The position numbers and the translations under genes are program-made. A stretch of DNA of 64,000 bases from Cardinalis cardinalis (lineage: Eukaryota > Chordata > Aves > Passeriformes > Cardinalidae): the NCBI GenBank assembly GCA_014549065.1, contig JACDOX010000013.1, forward strand, positions 5,454,854 to 5,518,853, read 5' to 3'. Each line of letters opens with the position of its first letter. The stretch's first letter is position 1. Below, in pieces: positions 43,201 to 58,200 of the stretch. Below the pieces are notes generated by a model, which worked only from the letters and a program-made list of their open reading frames with translations, did not search any database and was not told where the DNA came from.

Positions 43201-46200
43201 GCCCATGGTGACGAACCATTTTGGTGTCAGCTGTGACCATCACTTCTACGTATCTTGGATAGGAAAGAAAACGTTTCTTCCTGGAATGTGGATTGCCACC
43301 ATCCTCTATGGAGAGGTTATTTAAAGCATACTCTAAACTGAGAGACTTCTGTAAAATGCTGCTCTTTTCATCTAAACTGCTGAAGGTTGGATGTAATAAA
43401 GTGCTCTTCTGCAACTCTTTCTCTGTAAAGTAAAAAAAAGATTTACTGCTGAATTCAGTAGCTAAATAGTAAAAAGGCAAAAGGCTATCCAAAATAGTAA
43501 AACTTACATTTAGGATCTTATTTTCAAGAGAAACTGTGGACGAATTNAAAAAAATTAAAAAAAAAAAAGAAGAAACACAGAAGACTATAATAGGAACATC
43601 AAATGAGACGTCCTGTATATTTTTATTTAGTTCTATCACAAATAGATTATTTGTTACAAATTAGTTAAGAGACAGCAATACTACACAATTCCTAGAATGC
43701 AGTATAATCCAAACAGGAAGGCTGGAAGGAGATAAGCACTACAGTTTACTCAGTGCAACAAAGGACACAAGTTAGTTAAACAAAATTCATTTTTACACGC
43801 AAACTTTTGGCACCGGCAGAATAAATAACATCAAACTACTTCCAACTCCTGAATTCAAGTTCTTACTGACTTTCAAATTTACATAACATTATATTTAAAT
43901 AAATATGTCATTTAACTTCATAAGCAAGTACACACCAAAAGCCTTAAATGACCTCTTTGACACTTTTGCAAATATTCATTATGTAGAATTAGGCTCTAAA
44001 GGAAATANGCAATCTATTCAGATGTCTCCAAACTAAGTACTGTAATACTTCCAATTATACTTTGTAGTCCAGCCACCAGAGGCTTCTGATGCCTGATACA
44101 GAAAAACAATGCCTTTACCAGAGTCATCTTAGCTCACATAAAAAATACTCAACGGAGAAGCATATCTGAATTCTCACTGCCCTCTAGAACTTCAGCAGCT
44201 GACTGGGCACTTCAGCCCCTGCAGAAGAAACCTCCATTGTCTTTCTGGANACTCCATCTCCCTCTTAAAAAGTAGCAGCCAAAGGATATGTCCCCTGATC
44301 ACTTTATTCTAACGACTTAGTGACTAGAGCACTGACCCAAGAACTCACACTCCTGTCACCCTCAATTTGAGAGGATTTAAATCTACATATTCCATTATTG
44401 AAGGGAGGAGCCTTCATGTGTAAACTTCAAGCTATTTTTGAGAGATCCATAGTCTGTCTTCCTTAAAGTTAGAGTATGATATGGCCAGAAAGAAAAACAG
44501 TAGAGACAACAGCAAGCACTTTACTGAGTAATTGTTTAAAAATCAATCACAAAATAAATCTATACTAATTGTGAAGCTATTAGCACTAACAGTAACGAGG
44601 GGAGAAAGCAGGGACTGGCTCTGAAAAGGAACTAGTTCAAGAGTATCTACAATCTTATCTGCTTAGACTGAGTTGGATGCTCTGATGAGAATTGGCTGAA
44701 GCAATTTCACATACACAATCTTTACTCAATCTTTACTCTCAGACCCAGAAAGTGTCTGAGACTCCAGAGTACTGGCAAAATGGGAAATAATACTTATACT
44801 TAAAGGGAGAGTTTAAAGATCATCTAAATTTATGGACCAAACAAATCAAAAACAAATCAAATTAATTTTGTTTACAAACACCAGAAGTGGTGTTTGTAAC
44901 ACAAGTGGTTAAGCAATAGCTATGAGACTCATCCAAAACATATTCTGGCAAACTCTGATGAGCTTCCAATCTAAAGGAAACAGAACTTATGGACTGAGGA
45001 GATGCAATAAATATCCTATCCTGACCTGAGTAAGGCATATATCAGGGTTACAAAAAATTTCTTCATTGGCAAACTAGTTTTAGAAGAAAACAGTACAAAG
45101 TGGAGAAAATATTTGAATTTCAGAATTATCATAGCCCAATTTCAAAGTAAAAATATGTATTGAATGCTATGTTCCTCCATATCCTCAGTAAAGGTTCCCT
45201 TACTAGAGAAAGAGAAACTTTCATGATTCCAAGTAGTGATATAAGTTGTTCCTCTGTGAAGAAAATATATGAATAACGAAGCAAGACTAGCATTAAAGGA
45301 GACACAACATTCTTTAGAAGGACAGNAACACAAAACCACAAAGTTTTTCTTCATAAACATTTCTGCAACTTCACTACCCCCAAAATGACAGTAAGCCCTA
45401 GCTCACTATCTTTTGTAATTGTTCCAAAAAATGAAAAGGGAGAAAATTACTATGTTCTTAATGCTTGAAGACTTTTTGTCACACTAACTTGTTCAGATTA
45501 AAAAAAAAAGACACAAAAGAAACAAAAAGACCTCTAATTTGTTTCAGTACATATTATTTATCATTTTAAAAAAAGGCATAGGAATAAGAACATTTGTTTG
45601 AAGTAATGGTTATTTTCTGGCCTGAGTATCTACAGAAAAGCAGAATTCTCAAAAGAATGTTTTCGACTATAAAATATGTTATAAAAATTTTCCAAAATCA
45701 ATAACACTAATCACCCAAGCTTTTTTTTTTTTTTTTAATCTTTATGTTTTTAACCATCTACACAGATATTCCTCAAGGAGAGTTCCAGTGAAAGTTCCCT
45801 GTTCAGCCTAGGAACTGATTAGGGAGCTGATCTTCCCTGCTGGCTCAGATTTCAGCACATAGGGATGGCATTCCCCTGCACCTGCAAAATTTCTTTCTTG
45901 AATTATGTCCAGCCTTCCTGTTCCCCTTTGTTATTAAGGACAGTTTCCCAAGAGACACTTTGAACCAGTGCCCTGAACAGGCCAAAGTCCACCCTCTGAA
46001 AGTCCAAGGCAGAGGTTCTGTTGACAGTCTTCCTTTAATTTTGAATAATACTAAATATTATGAATATGTAGCATAAATAAATTATTAGAATACCCACAAG
46101 GACAAACATTTACAATGATGGGTAAGATTAGATTATAATAAATTAATGAGTAATATTAGATATTTCCATTATTAAGGAAGACAGATGTCATGTATTATCT

Positions 46201-49200
46201 CTAGAATTGCAGTTAGTTCATTATCTTATGTGAATTTAAGCAACAGCTCCTATGGATCTACTCTTTCATTGTTTACATATGGGACAATGTAGNTATAAAA
46301 GCAAACACACACTGAAGTTCTTGCAACATCATGGATTTCTTTTATATATACATTCTGTCCTACTTTTGAATTTGCCACTGTCACAAAACAAAAGGAACAG
46401 CTGACAAGCCTATGTGAAAGAAATGTGTAGGTTCTAATGGCACAATGGGGAGAAAAATTATTTATGAAATAAAATCTTGTTTTTATTTTCTTTAGAACAT
46501 CTGGCATTTGAAAAAGGCACAATAAAATTTAAAGTATGACTGTACCTGAAACTTCACAAGGTTTATGGGATTTTTGATATTCTTTTTTAAGTTCATCATG
46601 CCTGTATATAAGATGTGGTTTGTTATGTTCATCTTCATGTTCACCTCCATCCGCTTTCATCAGAGGTTCTAAAATGTATTCACCATCGTGTGCCTTGAAG
46701 GTGCCCATCTGAAAGCAAGAGAAGTAATTGAATTATTTTCCACTGAAAATACTGATATAAAAATAATTNTCATTGAAAAAAAAAGCTATTTATGATAACA
46801 TTTTGAAGTTAATGATCATACACATGCATGTGAAATGCNGGAAACTCCAATAAAACCTGGAAGGTAAGGCAAGAGAAGTTTGCTTCCAGGCACTTGCCCC
46901 ACCAGAATAACNCAGATTACCTCGCATATTAACAATGTATTAAAGGTAATTATAATAAGAGTTATGAAACAAAGGAGATCACAAAAATATAGAGAAACAA
47001 GGTATAACCTAGTAGGACCAGTTGGGAACTGTGCAAAGGAGAGCAGAGGCCATCAAGAAATTCAGAATTTGACCACTGTCCAAATTCTGGAATGATTTCT
47101 TGCCTTCTGTCCTTAACATAATATATATGCTCTCATTCAACATAATTCTTCTTCTAAATTTGCATTTTCCCCATAGATAAGAAACAGTGTTAACATGATA
47201 NTATTTTTGAAGATTTTTAACTGGAGCACCAGAAATTCAACGTTGGCACCATTAAAGTATCTTTTATCCCTGATTCCCTCAAAACACTCCCCATCCCTGG
47301 CCACCACAGACACACATGGTTAACTATGTAAGGGGAGCCACAGTAACATGATTACCAACAAAAGCACTGGCACATACACAAAGAAAAAAAATTAAGCTCC
47401 TTTCCCCCAGCTCCCTGTGCCATAATCCTTTCAATTATGAAATCCTAAAGCAGACTCTGTTCTTTCTCACTGCACTTCTAACCAAATTTATAATTTACCA
47501 TGGCTTAAGTACTCCACCTCAGGAGACTACGAGGAGGAAGAAAGAATTTAATCAAGTTATTTTCAAACTTTTTAGCAANTTCCTCACTTCAGCCAATTAA
47601 ACACATCAAGTGAGTAGGTACACTGCATCCTGATAGATGTTTTGCCACTAAAGCGTAAGATTGACCAAAAAGACAGAAGCAACAACATACATAATACNGT
47701 TTAAGAGATTAAATGTTCATGTCAGCCTTGAAACTCCAGGTTACAGAGAGAGTGGAAGAGCAGGATAAATGAGAACAAAAGGATAGGGCTTTTTCAAACA
47801 ACCTACTAATTCTTCTAACCTACAAACTGCTGCAGCCTACTTTAGTGTCCAGGGTATTGTACTGGAATTATAATTTCCACTTGAATTTGGGATCCTTCTA
47901 AGCAGTTATCAGCTGTCAATCTGTAAGAGTCTGTTAGTCTGATACATGGCTGAAGCCCTTCTGCAATCTTGTCTGATATATAACATCATTAGAGATAACG
48001 TCAAGACATTGTGGATGAATCCTCTGCACCAGCTTTGTTGCAGAATGAAAAAAGACATTTAAATAGTATTTTAATTTCAAGACTGTTTAAATCTACCTCA
48101 CACAAGCACTCTTCCCCCTCAGTTTCATTTAAATTCTTTGCAAGTAGTCTTCATGCTTGATCCTTTATACATTCAGTTTAGCCTTCTCACATGCAGTGTT
48201 TCCAGGGCATGTAATTTGTGGAGGACAGCAGATCAAGTGTACCAAAAACAGCCTGAAAANGGCTTCAGGAAAACAGGCATGCCACAACTTGTAAGTTAGT
48301 CTTAAGGTACAACCTTTTATGTTCATAATGACAGGGACAGACAAGAGTCTGTCACTCAGGGACAAAGCATCAATTCCTGTTAAGATTCATGTTTTATTAC
48401 ATATACTATTATAAAGTCCCAGTTAACAAAATGTCATAAATCTGACCCTATACTATTTGTCAACACTCACATGCTAATTAATTATTTTCTCCTGATATAC
48501 CAAAACCTATATTTCTACATAATAAATATTTAAAGTATGTTCTTCCAGATTTAAGCAAGAACTTTATTTTCCACATACATTTTACTTCCCTCCTTTCAAA
48601 CAGGTGGAGCANATAATCTGAGTTTGTTTCTTCAAGAGCTTTTCCAACAAACAGACTAGGAANGGTTTCAGTTACAACACACAGATTATAAGAAAAATAC
48701 CCCAGAACTAACAAAGAAATAGTTTGTACTACATTCTAAACTAAACTTCCAGAATATCAGACTTACACTGGAAAAGATAACTGCAACAACAAGGCTANAT
48801 TATTTTTCTATGATTTCATAAAAATAAAGATTTAAAAAAAAGAAAAATTCCCAAACATAAGACATAAGTTTTTGACCGAGTCTCCTCACTTCAAAACCTC
48901 ACAATAACAGACGACAAATTTACAGGCCAAAAAGAGAGACAGCTGGATGGGCAGAATCCGCCATTATGATTCCTNGCCTCAAAATTATTCCTAGCTTTTT
49001 TTTCACATCAAAAGATTAACACAAGAGAGTACAGTTGTGTCCTTAAGACTAGAGAGTCCACCTTTACAGATACTTGGGACAACCATTTTAGAAAAACGGA
49101 GTCAAGCTGTCAAGCTTCCTTTTGCTCACTCTTTGGCCCACTGACTCTCACACAGTATCCCAGGATCAATGGCCTGTTTAGATATGGAAAAAAATAGCTG

Positions 49201-52200
49201 AGCAAAAATCTGTAATGCAAAAAGCTTTCATTCTTTCTACAATTCATTCTCTCCTCTTCAACAATGTATGGGTAAAGAAGCAATTGCTACCACTGAGTAG
49301 TTATGAAGGCCTCCTTCCTGTAGTCCACGACAAATTTTTGCACGTCACTAAACACACTATGTTTTATGGGNAAAAGAGCAAAAATTAAGAGATCAAGTAG
49401 TGTTCTATCTTAAAAAAGGTATTTGATATTTGTCATTCAAAGCCAAAGAAGACCTTGAACTTGTAGCCACCAATTTCAATCCTCCAAATCTGCCATGAAA
49501 CTATGTGGTTTGCTCCTCATTTTCCTAACACATGCATCTACAAAAATTCAGTCACCAGTTACACTGCCTGTTGACAGTCCTCCAGCCAGGAAAGTGATAC
49601 TTCATGTGGTGACAGATTCTGCTGATACAAATGGAACTATTTCTGCATCTTGGACACACAAGGAAAAGAGNTGTGAGATCCAAATGAAGAATACTTTTGG
49701 TAAAATGAAATAAAGAAAAGTCACTTAGATGTACAGAGGTAGGTTGCTGAAACAGGAGCACAAGCATTTGCAGGAAATTAAATCAGAAATGAACTGGATT
49801 TATTTATCATCTACAGATGCCTCTCAAATCATCTAACATGAAAGCTGCCTGAATCATTCTATTTCTGTTCTTCAGATAAAGAGATAAAAGTACATTTAAA
49901 AGATCTCTTCAGTAGAAGTACAATACAAAATTGAAAACAGTCTCTTGCACATCATAAATAAGTGGTCCAAAGAAGGAGTGCTACCCAGAACTATGCATAT
50001 GCATAGATTTGAGAAAATTTANGAGAAAGCCCATATGAGAATGATAATTTATATTTTGGACTTAAAATACTATGGATGAGCCAGACACTTTACACTAAAT
50101 CAAGGTTCAGGGAATCAACACAGCTACTCACTATACGGTACGACTTAGTGGTTTTAAAGTGGCTGAAAACTGCATAGTCTTAACCAATATTAACTCTATT
50201 GCAAGAGTTATAGAAGTAAATATTGCAAAATTATGGTTAAAGAATGTACCATGCCCATATACAAATTACATCTTTGTCTATGAACTTTTCAGAACACATG
50301 GAGAACATAAGGGATATATAGCAGATTTCAGAAATNAGGAATTAGTATGTCCAATATCACAATTGGAATGGTTTCACAAAAACTCTAAAAGAACAACTGA
50401 AGCTCTGGAAAACTTGACTCTAAACTGGCAGACTCNCTCCCAGGTAAGCTCCACTTCTGTACTCAAGTACTTCTCATGCCCTCAAAGTATGGCTTCTTAA
50501 CTGACTTAAAAACCTGTAAGTAGTTTATANCAAAAGCACTTTAACAGTCAAAGTAATTTACAAAATTCCTTCCTTTTATACTGTTCTCTTCCCCTCTGCT
50601 ATCCCTCCTCTTTTGATTATTCAAAGCTCTTGAATCATATAAGAATCCCTCCCCCTTTTTCTTCCTGCTTTGCTGTTACAATATTTTATGATGAAAGACT
50701 TAAGAAACATTGCTTAATTAAAGAAAAAAGTATAACAGTGATCATAGTACACTGTCAACATTTGGAAAAAGTAATTTCTGCTAGAAGATAATTCAGCTAG
50801 AAACACAATAAGAGATAGCAGTTCAAGCTAATGTATTAAGATCAGAGCTAATATAATTGAAATAAGAAAATAGTAATAAAATCATAAATTTTATATTTCT
50901 TCCNTCACCAGGGAAGAAATATCTAGCAACAAATGTTTTCTGGTAGAAAACATTTTAGAAGTGATTGAAAGTAACATTACATTGTTTGGAGTTCTTACAG
51001 AATAAAATTCTANAAGTTTGTTATAGATATCTAACTACATCTTACAAATTCTGTGATGTTAAGATTGCATGAGCTGACTATAATCACACCACTAAAAGAA
51101 TTGATGGGGTATTCACCTATGGTTGGAAGTGTCCTGGTCTGCAAAGACACCTGAGCTTTGGTTAGATAAAATTTCTTAATTCCAGATTGAAACTTNAGTT
51201 CCATGTAAGTGCTTAAAGGGATTTTACCTATTTGTGTTTAGACCACACCTTACCAATAACCATATGATAACCAGGAGCTTCTNAATAAAATTTGTAGCCA
51301 AAACAGGGGGGCTAAATAGCAAAAAACTTAAGAGAATGTTATAAAAAAATCTCAAAGCCACCTGGAAAGCGCATTAGTTCAGGAAAAAAAACAAGATTCA
51401 GTGGAGTGGAAGGAAGAGAGAGGGGTCATTTATTTATTTATTTTTACCTTTNTATACAATTCACAGTGAACAAGCTAGACAAGCCAACTAAAAATATGCA
51501 CAACAACTTTTTTTAAATAAATATATACATGGAAATTCTATTACAGAAAACAGTTATACAATACCTGTTGACATTGGCAAAACAAAATTTATAAATACAT
51601 ACATGGATTTTCTTGCTTGTTTGGGGGTTACTTTGGGGGAGAGTAGGTTGTTGGCTTTTATTTTTGAGTTTTAGGGGATTTAGTTTTAACACCTCAACTA
51701 TTATCAAGCTAAGTATTCTGACAGAACACAGAGGATCNATACACTTTATCTTGAAGGAAACTCCATCATATATCATGCTGCCTGTCTCAGAAAATGTCAA
51801 GCAAATTTACATTTGCAACTTANCTCTGTTTAAAGAGAACTTCCTAGTTTGATGTTTTTAAGTAGATGCAGAACCACCTTTTTATCTCACTGGGAGATTA
51901 ATAGCTCCATACAGTCCTTTTGACCTCACAAGCACCATCACAGGCAGTTATCACTTAAGAGCACACAAGCTATGCTTAGATTTTCACCTTAGTCAGCCAC
52001 ACAGTAAGCTACCTTGAGTACTTCAGTAAATATGTGCATTCCCAGAAGATATTAACTGTTCTCAGTGTCTGGNTTTGCTATCTTAATCTTGCCATTTTCT
52101 ACATGAGGGTATGTCTGAAACGGAATGACAATCGAGACTACTGCAGATATACTATCTCATATGGGAAGCCTATCTATTCCCCAAGAGTACAAAGTTTCCT

Positions 52201-55200
52201 GAGATCCATGACAGCTAAATGTTGACTGCCACCTGGGACTGGAAGCATTAAGTTCAGACAAAAAAAGAAAACCTACACACAATCCCTTCCCCCCACCTAC
52301 TTGCACACCAGTAATTTAGCTTAGTGACAGCAAAGGGGCCATATGTTGTGTACTCTGCCCTTCCCTGACACAGAAACTTCTGTGTATTTCCTCAAAGTTT
52401 AATGAACATGTGTTTCTGTATATATAAAAACAGATAAAAGTAAATCAAAGTTCCTCTGGCTGCCCAGAGCGCACCAGCAAATTCACCTGAGTCACATAGA
52501 TCCGAACAATAAAAGCAGTAGTTGAGGACAAGGTGCAGCCATCAAAACAATGTATCTGGCAAAGATATGGGCAAAGAATGTGCCCAAGCAGTCACCAAAG
52601 AAAGGCCACTAGACATAGGACATTAGACATAAAATGTTACATAGGCACATCCTCTCTGTTGAGAGGACAATTCCTGCAGAATTTTGTTGGTGAACAAGTA
52701 GACACATGCTCGGGTCCTACTGCTTTTGATAAAACCTTTTCTGTGACAGACCTTCAGCTGCACAATCTGCAACTCCACATATCTTCTCAGTTTATAACTG
52801 CAATTACCACCTGTATTTGCTGATCTGTGCTGCCCCATGTGTAAGGTATAGCATCTGTGGAAGTATTTCCAGGAAAAGCTGAGATGGAAAGAACCTGATT
52901 AAAACATACTGGAGAAGATGCAGGATTTTTAAAACAGCTGTAGAGGGGACCAAAATTGTCTTTACATTTTGTAGCAAGCAAAAAATAAAGAACATTTTAT
53001 CTTAAACTTGCAAAGTAAAACCTTTTACTTAAAACCACCTTGTGCTGATCAGAGACAGAACAAATGCTCAGGGTTATAATGGAAGCACTGAAACTCTTCC
53101 AGTTTTGCAGATCCCGAGCAAGAACAAGAAACCAGAACTACCAAGCGGAAGGCTTCAGGTCACCCAGCCAGTAGTAGTAAGGCTTTGTTTGCTCAAGCAA
53201 GAATCAATTGCCTTGACCTGACATTTTAATAGGATTGTTTTCCTAGCTTATGATGGAATCAGTATATTAAGATAAAACTATGAAATCCCGTATGTGCCTT
53301 ATGGATATTCACAGCATTATAAATGNAACCCAAATACTGAAACTATCCTGCCTTCCAGATTTAGAAAGTATCTTTTTTGAAGTGACAGCTTAGAAGTTAA
53401 AGCATTAAATTACCTCAAGGTAAGCATTTTTTCTAGTTACAAGTGTTAAAGTCTCTTGCAAAAAACAACTTAGTTTCACTCGCTGAGGTTGTTAGTACGA
53501 AGGAGCACAAAACCAGGCAGCAAATATCTGGGGTTTGTTACCTGCACTAGATCTGCACAAGAAACTAGATGCTGGCTATGCTAGCAGTAGCATCTAGCTA
53601 GTTTTTGGGCTTTGGACTATTGGATTTTTTAACCAATTGAAAATCACAGTTTTTTAAGACAAATTCCAAGACTGCTTNCTTTTCCCTAAAAGGAGCCACT
53701 TTACCAATCCATAGCAGCAGACAGAGCTGTTTTCAAAACCTCTGAGAAAGGTGATTCACTGACCCAGATTAATAAAAAATAAACACAACCTCCTGTACTG
53801 AGGATTGTGAAGACCCACACTTAGGTTCATACTCCTGCCCTTCTCCAGACTAAAGTAAGCCTGATGTGCAGGAAGGGAGCATTACCAAAGGGCTCNCTTG
53901 AGCTGCTGAGGAAGAAACTTGTCATACTCCAAAGATACATTAGAATAAAGTGGTCTNGCCTTCCTGGACCGCAGGCAAATCCACACAAGAAGAGATTCAT
54001 GTGTACTTTTCTACTCCTAACTACTGCCAGCCAGTGAGCATGTGAAATTTGTCTACATACGAGAGACCACACACCCAAAAGAATGTATTTTTTCCTTCTT
54101 TNTTACCTTTTCATCTCTCACAGTAGTCACATAAAACATCTTTGGCACTTAAGCATTCTTCTAGCTCACAAAAACTGATTTTAACTGTTCTCAGCATCAG
54201 CCAACACCCTCGTAACCCCTGATAAAAAATACCAGGTTTCTCAACAGATTAAACAAACTGTTTCTGTAGCATTCATTCAGGATGATGAAAAAAAAAAANC
54301 CNCCAAAAAAAGTTCCTTTCTTTAGATGGGTCCTGCTAGGAATTGAAGGTGCATTCAAGTTAAAATAAGGGAGCTATCATCATTTATAAGACACTTCATT
54401 CACTGGTATTAGCTTGTATTTGTCATTAAGCTCATAAGTCACATGTTCTCANAAGTGAAATGATTTTTAAATATTTGGGGATTTATCTCTTTGATTTTGC
54501 TGTCTGCCTAACCTTTGAAAGGTATATTTAGTCTACATGCATCCAGGGACATCCTCAGCAGATCCCATTCCCTGTTTGTAGGAAACTATAACTGACTAAG
54601 GCAATAAAAGCAAAAAATATGGAACTTCAGAAAATAAAGTGAAATAAAGCATGAAATCTCAAAAATTCTATAAAGATGCAAGAAATATGTCTGTATGTGA
54701 TCAGATGTTCAGCTAGGCACCCAGGCCATCACTCCAAATGACCTTCTGCCTTTGATGGATCCCAAAGTTCCCTAATTATACACTCCCTCCTTGCAATTAC
54801 TACAGACTCCCTGCTGACCTTCTAACCTCCCGGTGCCATTTGCACCCCTGAACCCAGGGCATGCTCTGAAATGTAACACACAAAACTGCATACAGGGTGT
54901 CAGGAGCCATTAAGCANTGCTCCATGGGTACTCTGGGTTGTAGGTGCTCTTAGCACACACAGGAAAAGGCTTAATGGAGGGTGAAATGGCAAATTAGGGT
55001 GGAGGGGGACAACACACTCAGCCTGAGAATGCAANAAAAGGAAAGAAAGAAGGAACTTTAGGAGAAATGAAGCTGTGAATGAACGCAGTCAGATCTTGGG
55101 GATAGATGCCTACAGGATAAAGTGAATACAAGTTTCTGGTCTCACTTCAGATGACTCAGGCACATATCCTGAGTAATTTTTAAAATTCCATTGTTACACT

Positions 55201-58200
55201 TCCTGTACCTTTATAACTAAGTACAAGTCATTTTCTCATCCCTAGCTTTTACAGCATTGGTCAAATATAAGCAGTTTTCTTATATATGCAAAGCTGGAAG
55301 ATAGTTCAAAGCAGGATCTTAANTTCCATACACTAAGCTCAAGTTCAGTGATCCTACAGAGAAAGGACTTTACCTAAAATAAATATAATGCAAGGCTACT
55401 GAGTCACTAGCCTGGTTTCTACCCTGTTGCTCCCAATAAATANTATCCTACCTCTGCAGCAGTCAGACTTTAAATGTTTGGATGCACTCATGAAGCATGG
55501 CACTGCTCATTAAAAGAGCAATAACTGACTAATGTATTTTTTCAGGTACATTTGTTGAACGCACAAACCCACGAAATTTTAAAAGCTTTGAGGATAAAAA
55601 CATCTTTTTACTAATTTTTGAGGGTAGTCCCATCTAGGAATAGGGAATGCATTCAGGGAGGACAAGATCTCACATGATAATTCCACCTGGTCTGTAGCTC
55701 CCTCTTTTCACATTCATTCTTCTCTAAACTCCAAAAAAGTTTTCTCCTTTGGCAGTCGCACAACGCAGAAAACATTTTCTTTGAATCCATGAGGATGAGG
55801 AAGAACATTAGCTTGAAGGTTCTGAGTCAGGTTGGAGGACACTGTGCAGTTACAGGCAGCCAGCCAGCTNTGACCACCACACAATCCCTCCCTGGAAAAC
55901 TACAGGCATAACCCACAGAAGTGCAACAGCATCCATGGAGGCTCTGCCTCCTCTTCTGAAAACCACTACCACTGAGGAGAAAGCAGACACAACCCTGGCT
56001 ANGCTACATACCTTCCAAGGTTGTATCTGCCTGGGCAGAAAGTAAAATGAGAGATGAGAGAAAGTTCTGAGAGCAGCAAGACAGAGAGGTCTTTGCTGGT
56101 GGCTCAGACCAGGCACTCTGAGCAAGGCAATGACTGAGGACATGAAGTACAGCTGGAAGCTGCAGTGACAAGCTCACAAGGCTCATCTAGAAGAGGGAAA
56201 GGCCTAATTTAAAGGCACTCAGGGATTTCTGACTATANACATAGATGATGATACTGCAATGCATCAGTAAGGAGGAGGGAAGAGAGAAATAAGAAGTGAG
56301 ACATTCAGCTTGTTGCAGGCAAGAAGATGATCCTGTGATGAAGAAATTGAGAACTGATAAATAAGGTATTTGAGACAACTTTTAGCAGCATTAAGTACAT
56401 GTTTTGATGAAAAGTTATTTTTCATGTACGTGGTCCCTTCAAGTAATGNAAAGNAACAGNTTACAGGAATAGAATTCAAACAGGCAACAAAGGTTGTTGA
56501 AAGTAGAAATTCTTAGAACTCCTCATATTTTTTCAGTTTAAAGTATGCCACTATTCTCAATGACATGACATTTGAGCATCTATTAAAACACGAAACATGG
56601 AAGAAATAAACCAAAACCAACCATATCTGTGATACCTCATCTTTCCCTCTCTTAGTAAACAGAGTTACTAAGAGTCCATCTCTTAGTAAACATATTAAGA
56701 TATTTGGTATAGTTTTGAATTGGGCTTTGGATAACATAGTCAAGAACCAATGACAGTTATTTGTAAAGCAAGATATATAGATAAAACTTAGGATGAATAC
56801 AGAATTACTGTTTTCAAATGCTTGCTTCTTCACTAATTTCCAAGGACTAANCAAAGTCCTTGGGCTCCTTGGATATTTGGAAATATACCATCTTGTCTTA
56901 ACACAAGGACAAAATGCTATATATCCAAATTTCCAAGAAGCACAAGAGAAAGAGGTGTGTCTTTCAAATAGCAGTTATTTCTGGTTCTCTCTTTTATCCT
57001 GTGTATCACCCTCTTTTAATACACATCGCACAGTCCTAAATGCATCCAACCATTCTATTTTGTGTAGGCTACTAGAAAGAGCCTAGTATTTGAAGTTNGA
57101 TTTTCTTGAGGTCCCAAAAATAAGAGTCTTGCACCTTTAGTTTCCTGAGTGACTGCAAAAAGAAATGGAACAATGCCAACTTCACAGTAATATTTACAGT
57201 GCTGTATTTCTACAGTGTGCTGGTCACAAAACTTGTCCTTGGCATTTCAATAAGTAGTGATTTGGCAAAGCACAAGGTAACAGTCTTTATGTTTCTAGGC
57301 ACAAAACTATAAAATTTAGCAACACAGTACAACTGTTTTCAAAGACAGTTGTGTGATACTATTTCTCCTTTGTCACTTTGGAAGACATAACAAATGCTAT
57401 CAAGGGATAAGTACAGAATGTATATCACTGCAGTTTTGATTTGTCTACTCAATACAATTCTTAAGAAGGTTTCACAGACACACTTCCACTGGAAATTTCT
57501 GATTCCCTTTTAGCAGAAATGGGTTAAGAGAGCACTGCTGCACACTTATTAGGATACAACATGCCTTCANGGTATTGTTGAAAGCTGAGGAAAAAACTGA
57601 TCAACATCAGCTCTTCTCACCATCTCGACTATCACTACTCCTCACCCACAACCACAATATCCGTTAAGCTACAAACACATAACTGATGCAACTGACAGCA
57701 TCATTGTATCGAGACAATAGCTTATTGTGTTTCTAAGACATGNTTTTTCCCTCCATTATAACGCTCTTGGTGTCAGGAGTTACATCAACCAACTACATTA
57801 CTGGCCAGCAAGAGATCCTTTGAAAGCAGCATTTGTATATCCCACCAGAGAAGTATCATCATGACTGCACACTGCTGATGCCAAGACATTTCATGACCAA
57901 CTACTTGGAATGATGCCCAAGAATTTCCAACTTAGCTCTCCAGCAAAGGCATCCCACTATATTTCTTTCAGGGAGGAGAACATGAATGGAGACAGGAAGC
58001 AGTGACCAACATGCTTACCAAACCACCACAGATGCTGAAGACAGCCATGTGCGTTTCCTGGGCATTGACATGCCCGCGGTAGAAACAGTGCCGCAAATCA
58101 GGGGACGGCTGCTTCTGCGGGGCCCCGACGTGCACCACCGNGTACTGAGCAGCAAGGAAGCCTGCATCAGCACTCAGGTTGAGCTGGAAGACCTGCCCGT

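Larger units (their letters stand above)
43423..46545 (-). other. ADAMTS20 intron 3
   Basis: 3.1 kb intron with a perfect 11-bp inverted repeat (44872-44899), a T16 run and a candidate old interspersed repeat (45740-46030). Otherwise nothing recognised. Confidence 0.85.

Noticed and set aside
49495..49713. Plus-strand 72-codon frame in intron 2 starting with a signal-peptide-like MKLCGLLLIFLTHA
   Set aside because: No family resemblance, no splice or promoter context, and such hydrophobic starts are common by chance in AT-rich DNA.
50159..50500. Plus-strand 113-codon frame in intron 2
   Set aside because: Random-looking composition with two ambiguous codons and no recognisable motif; intronic to ADAMTS20.
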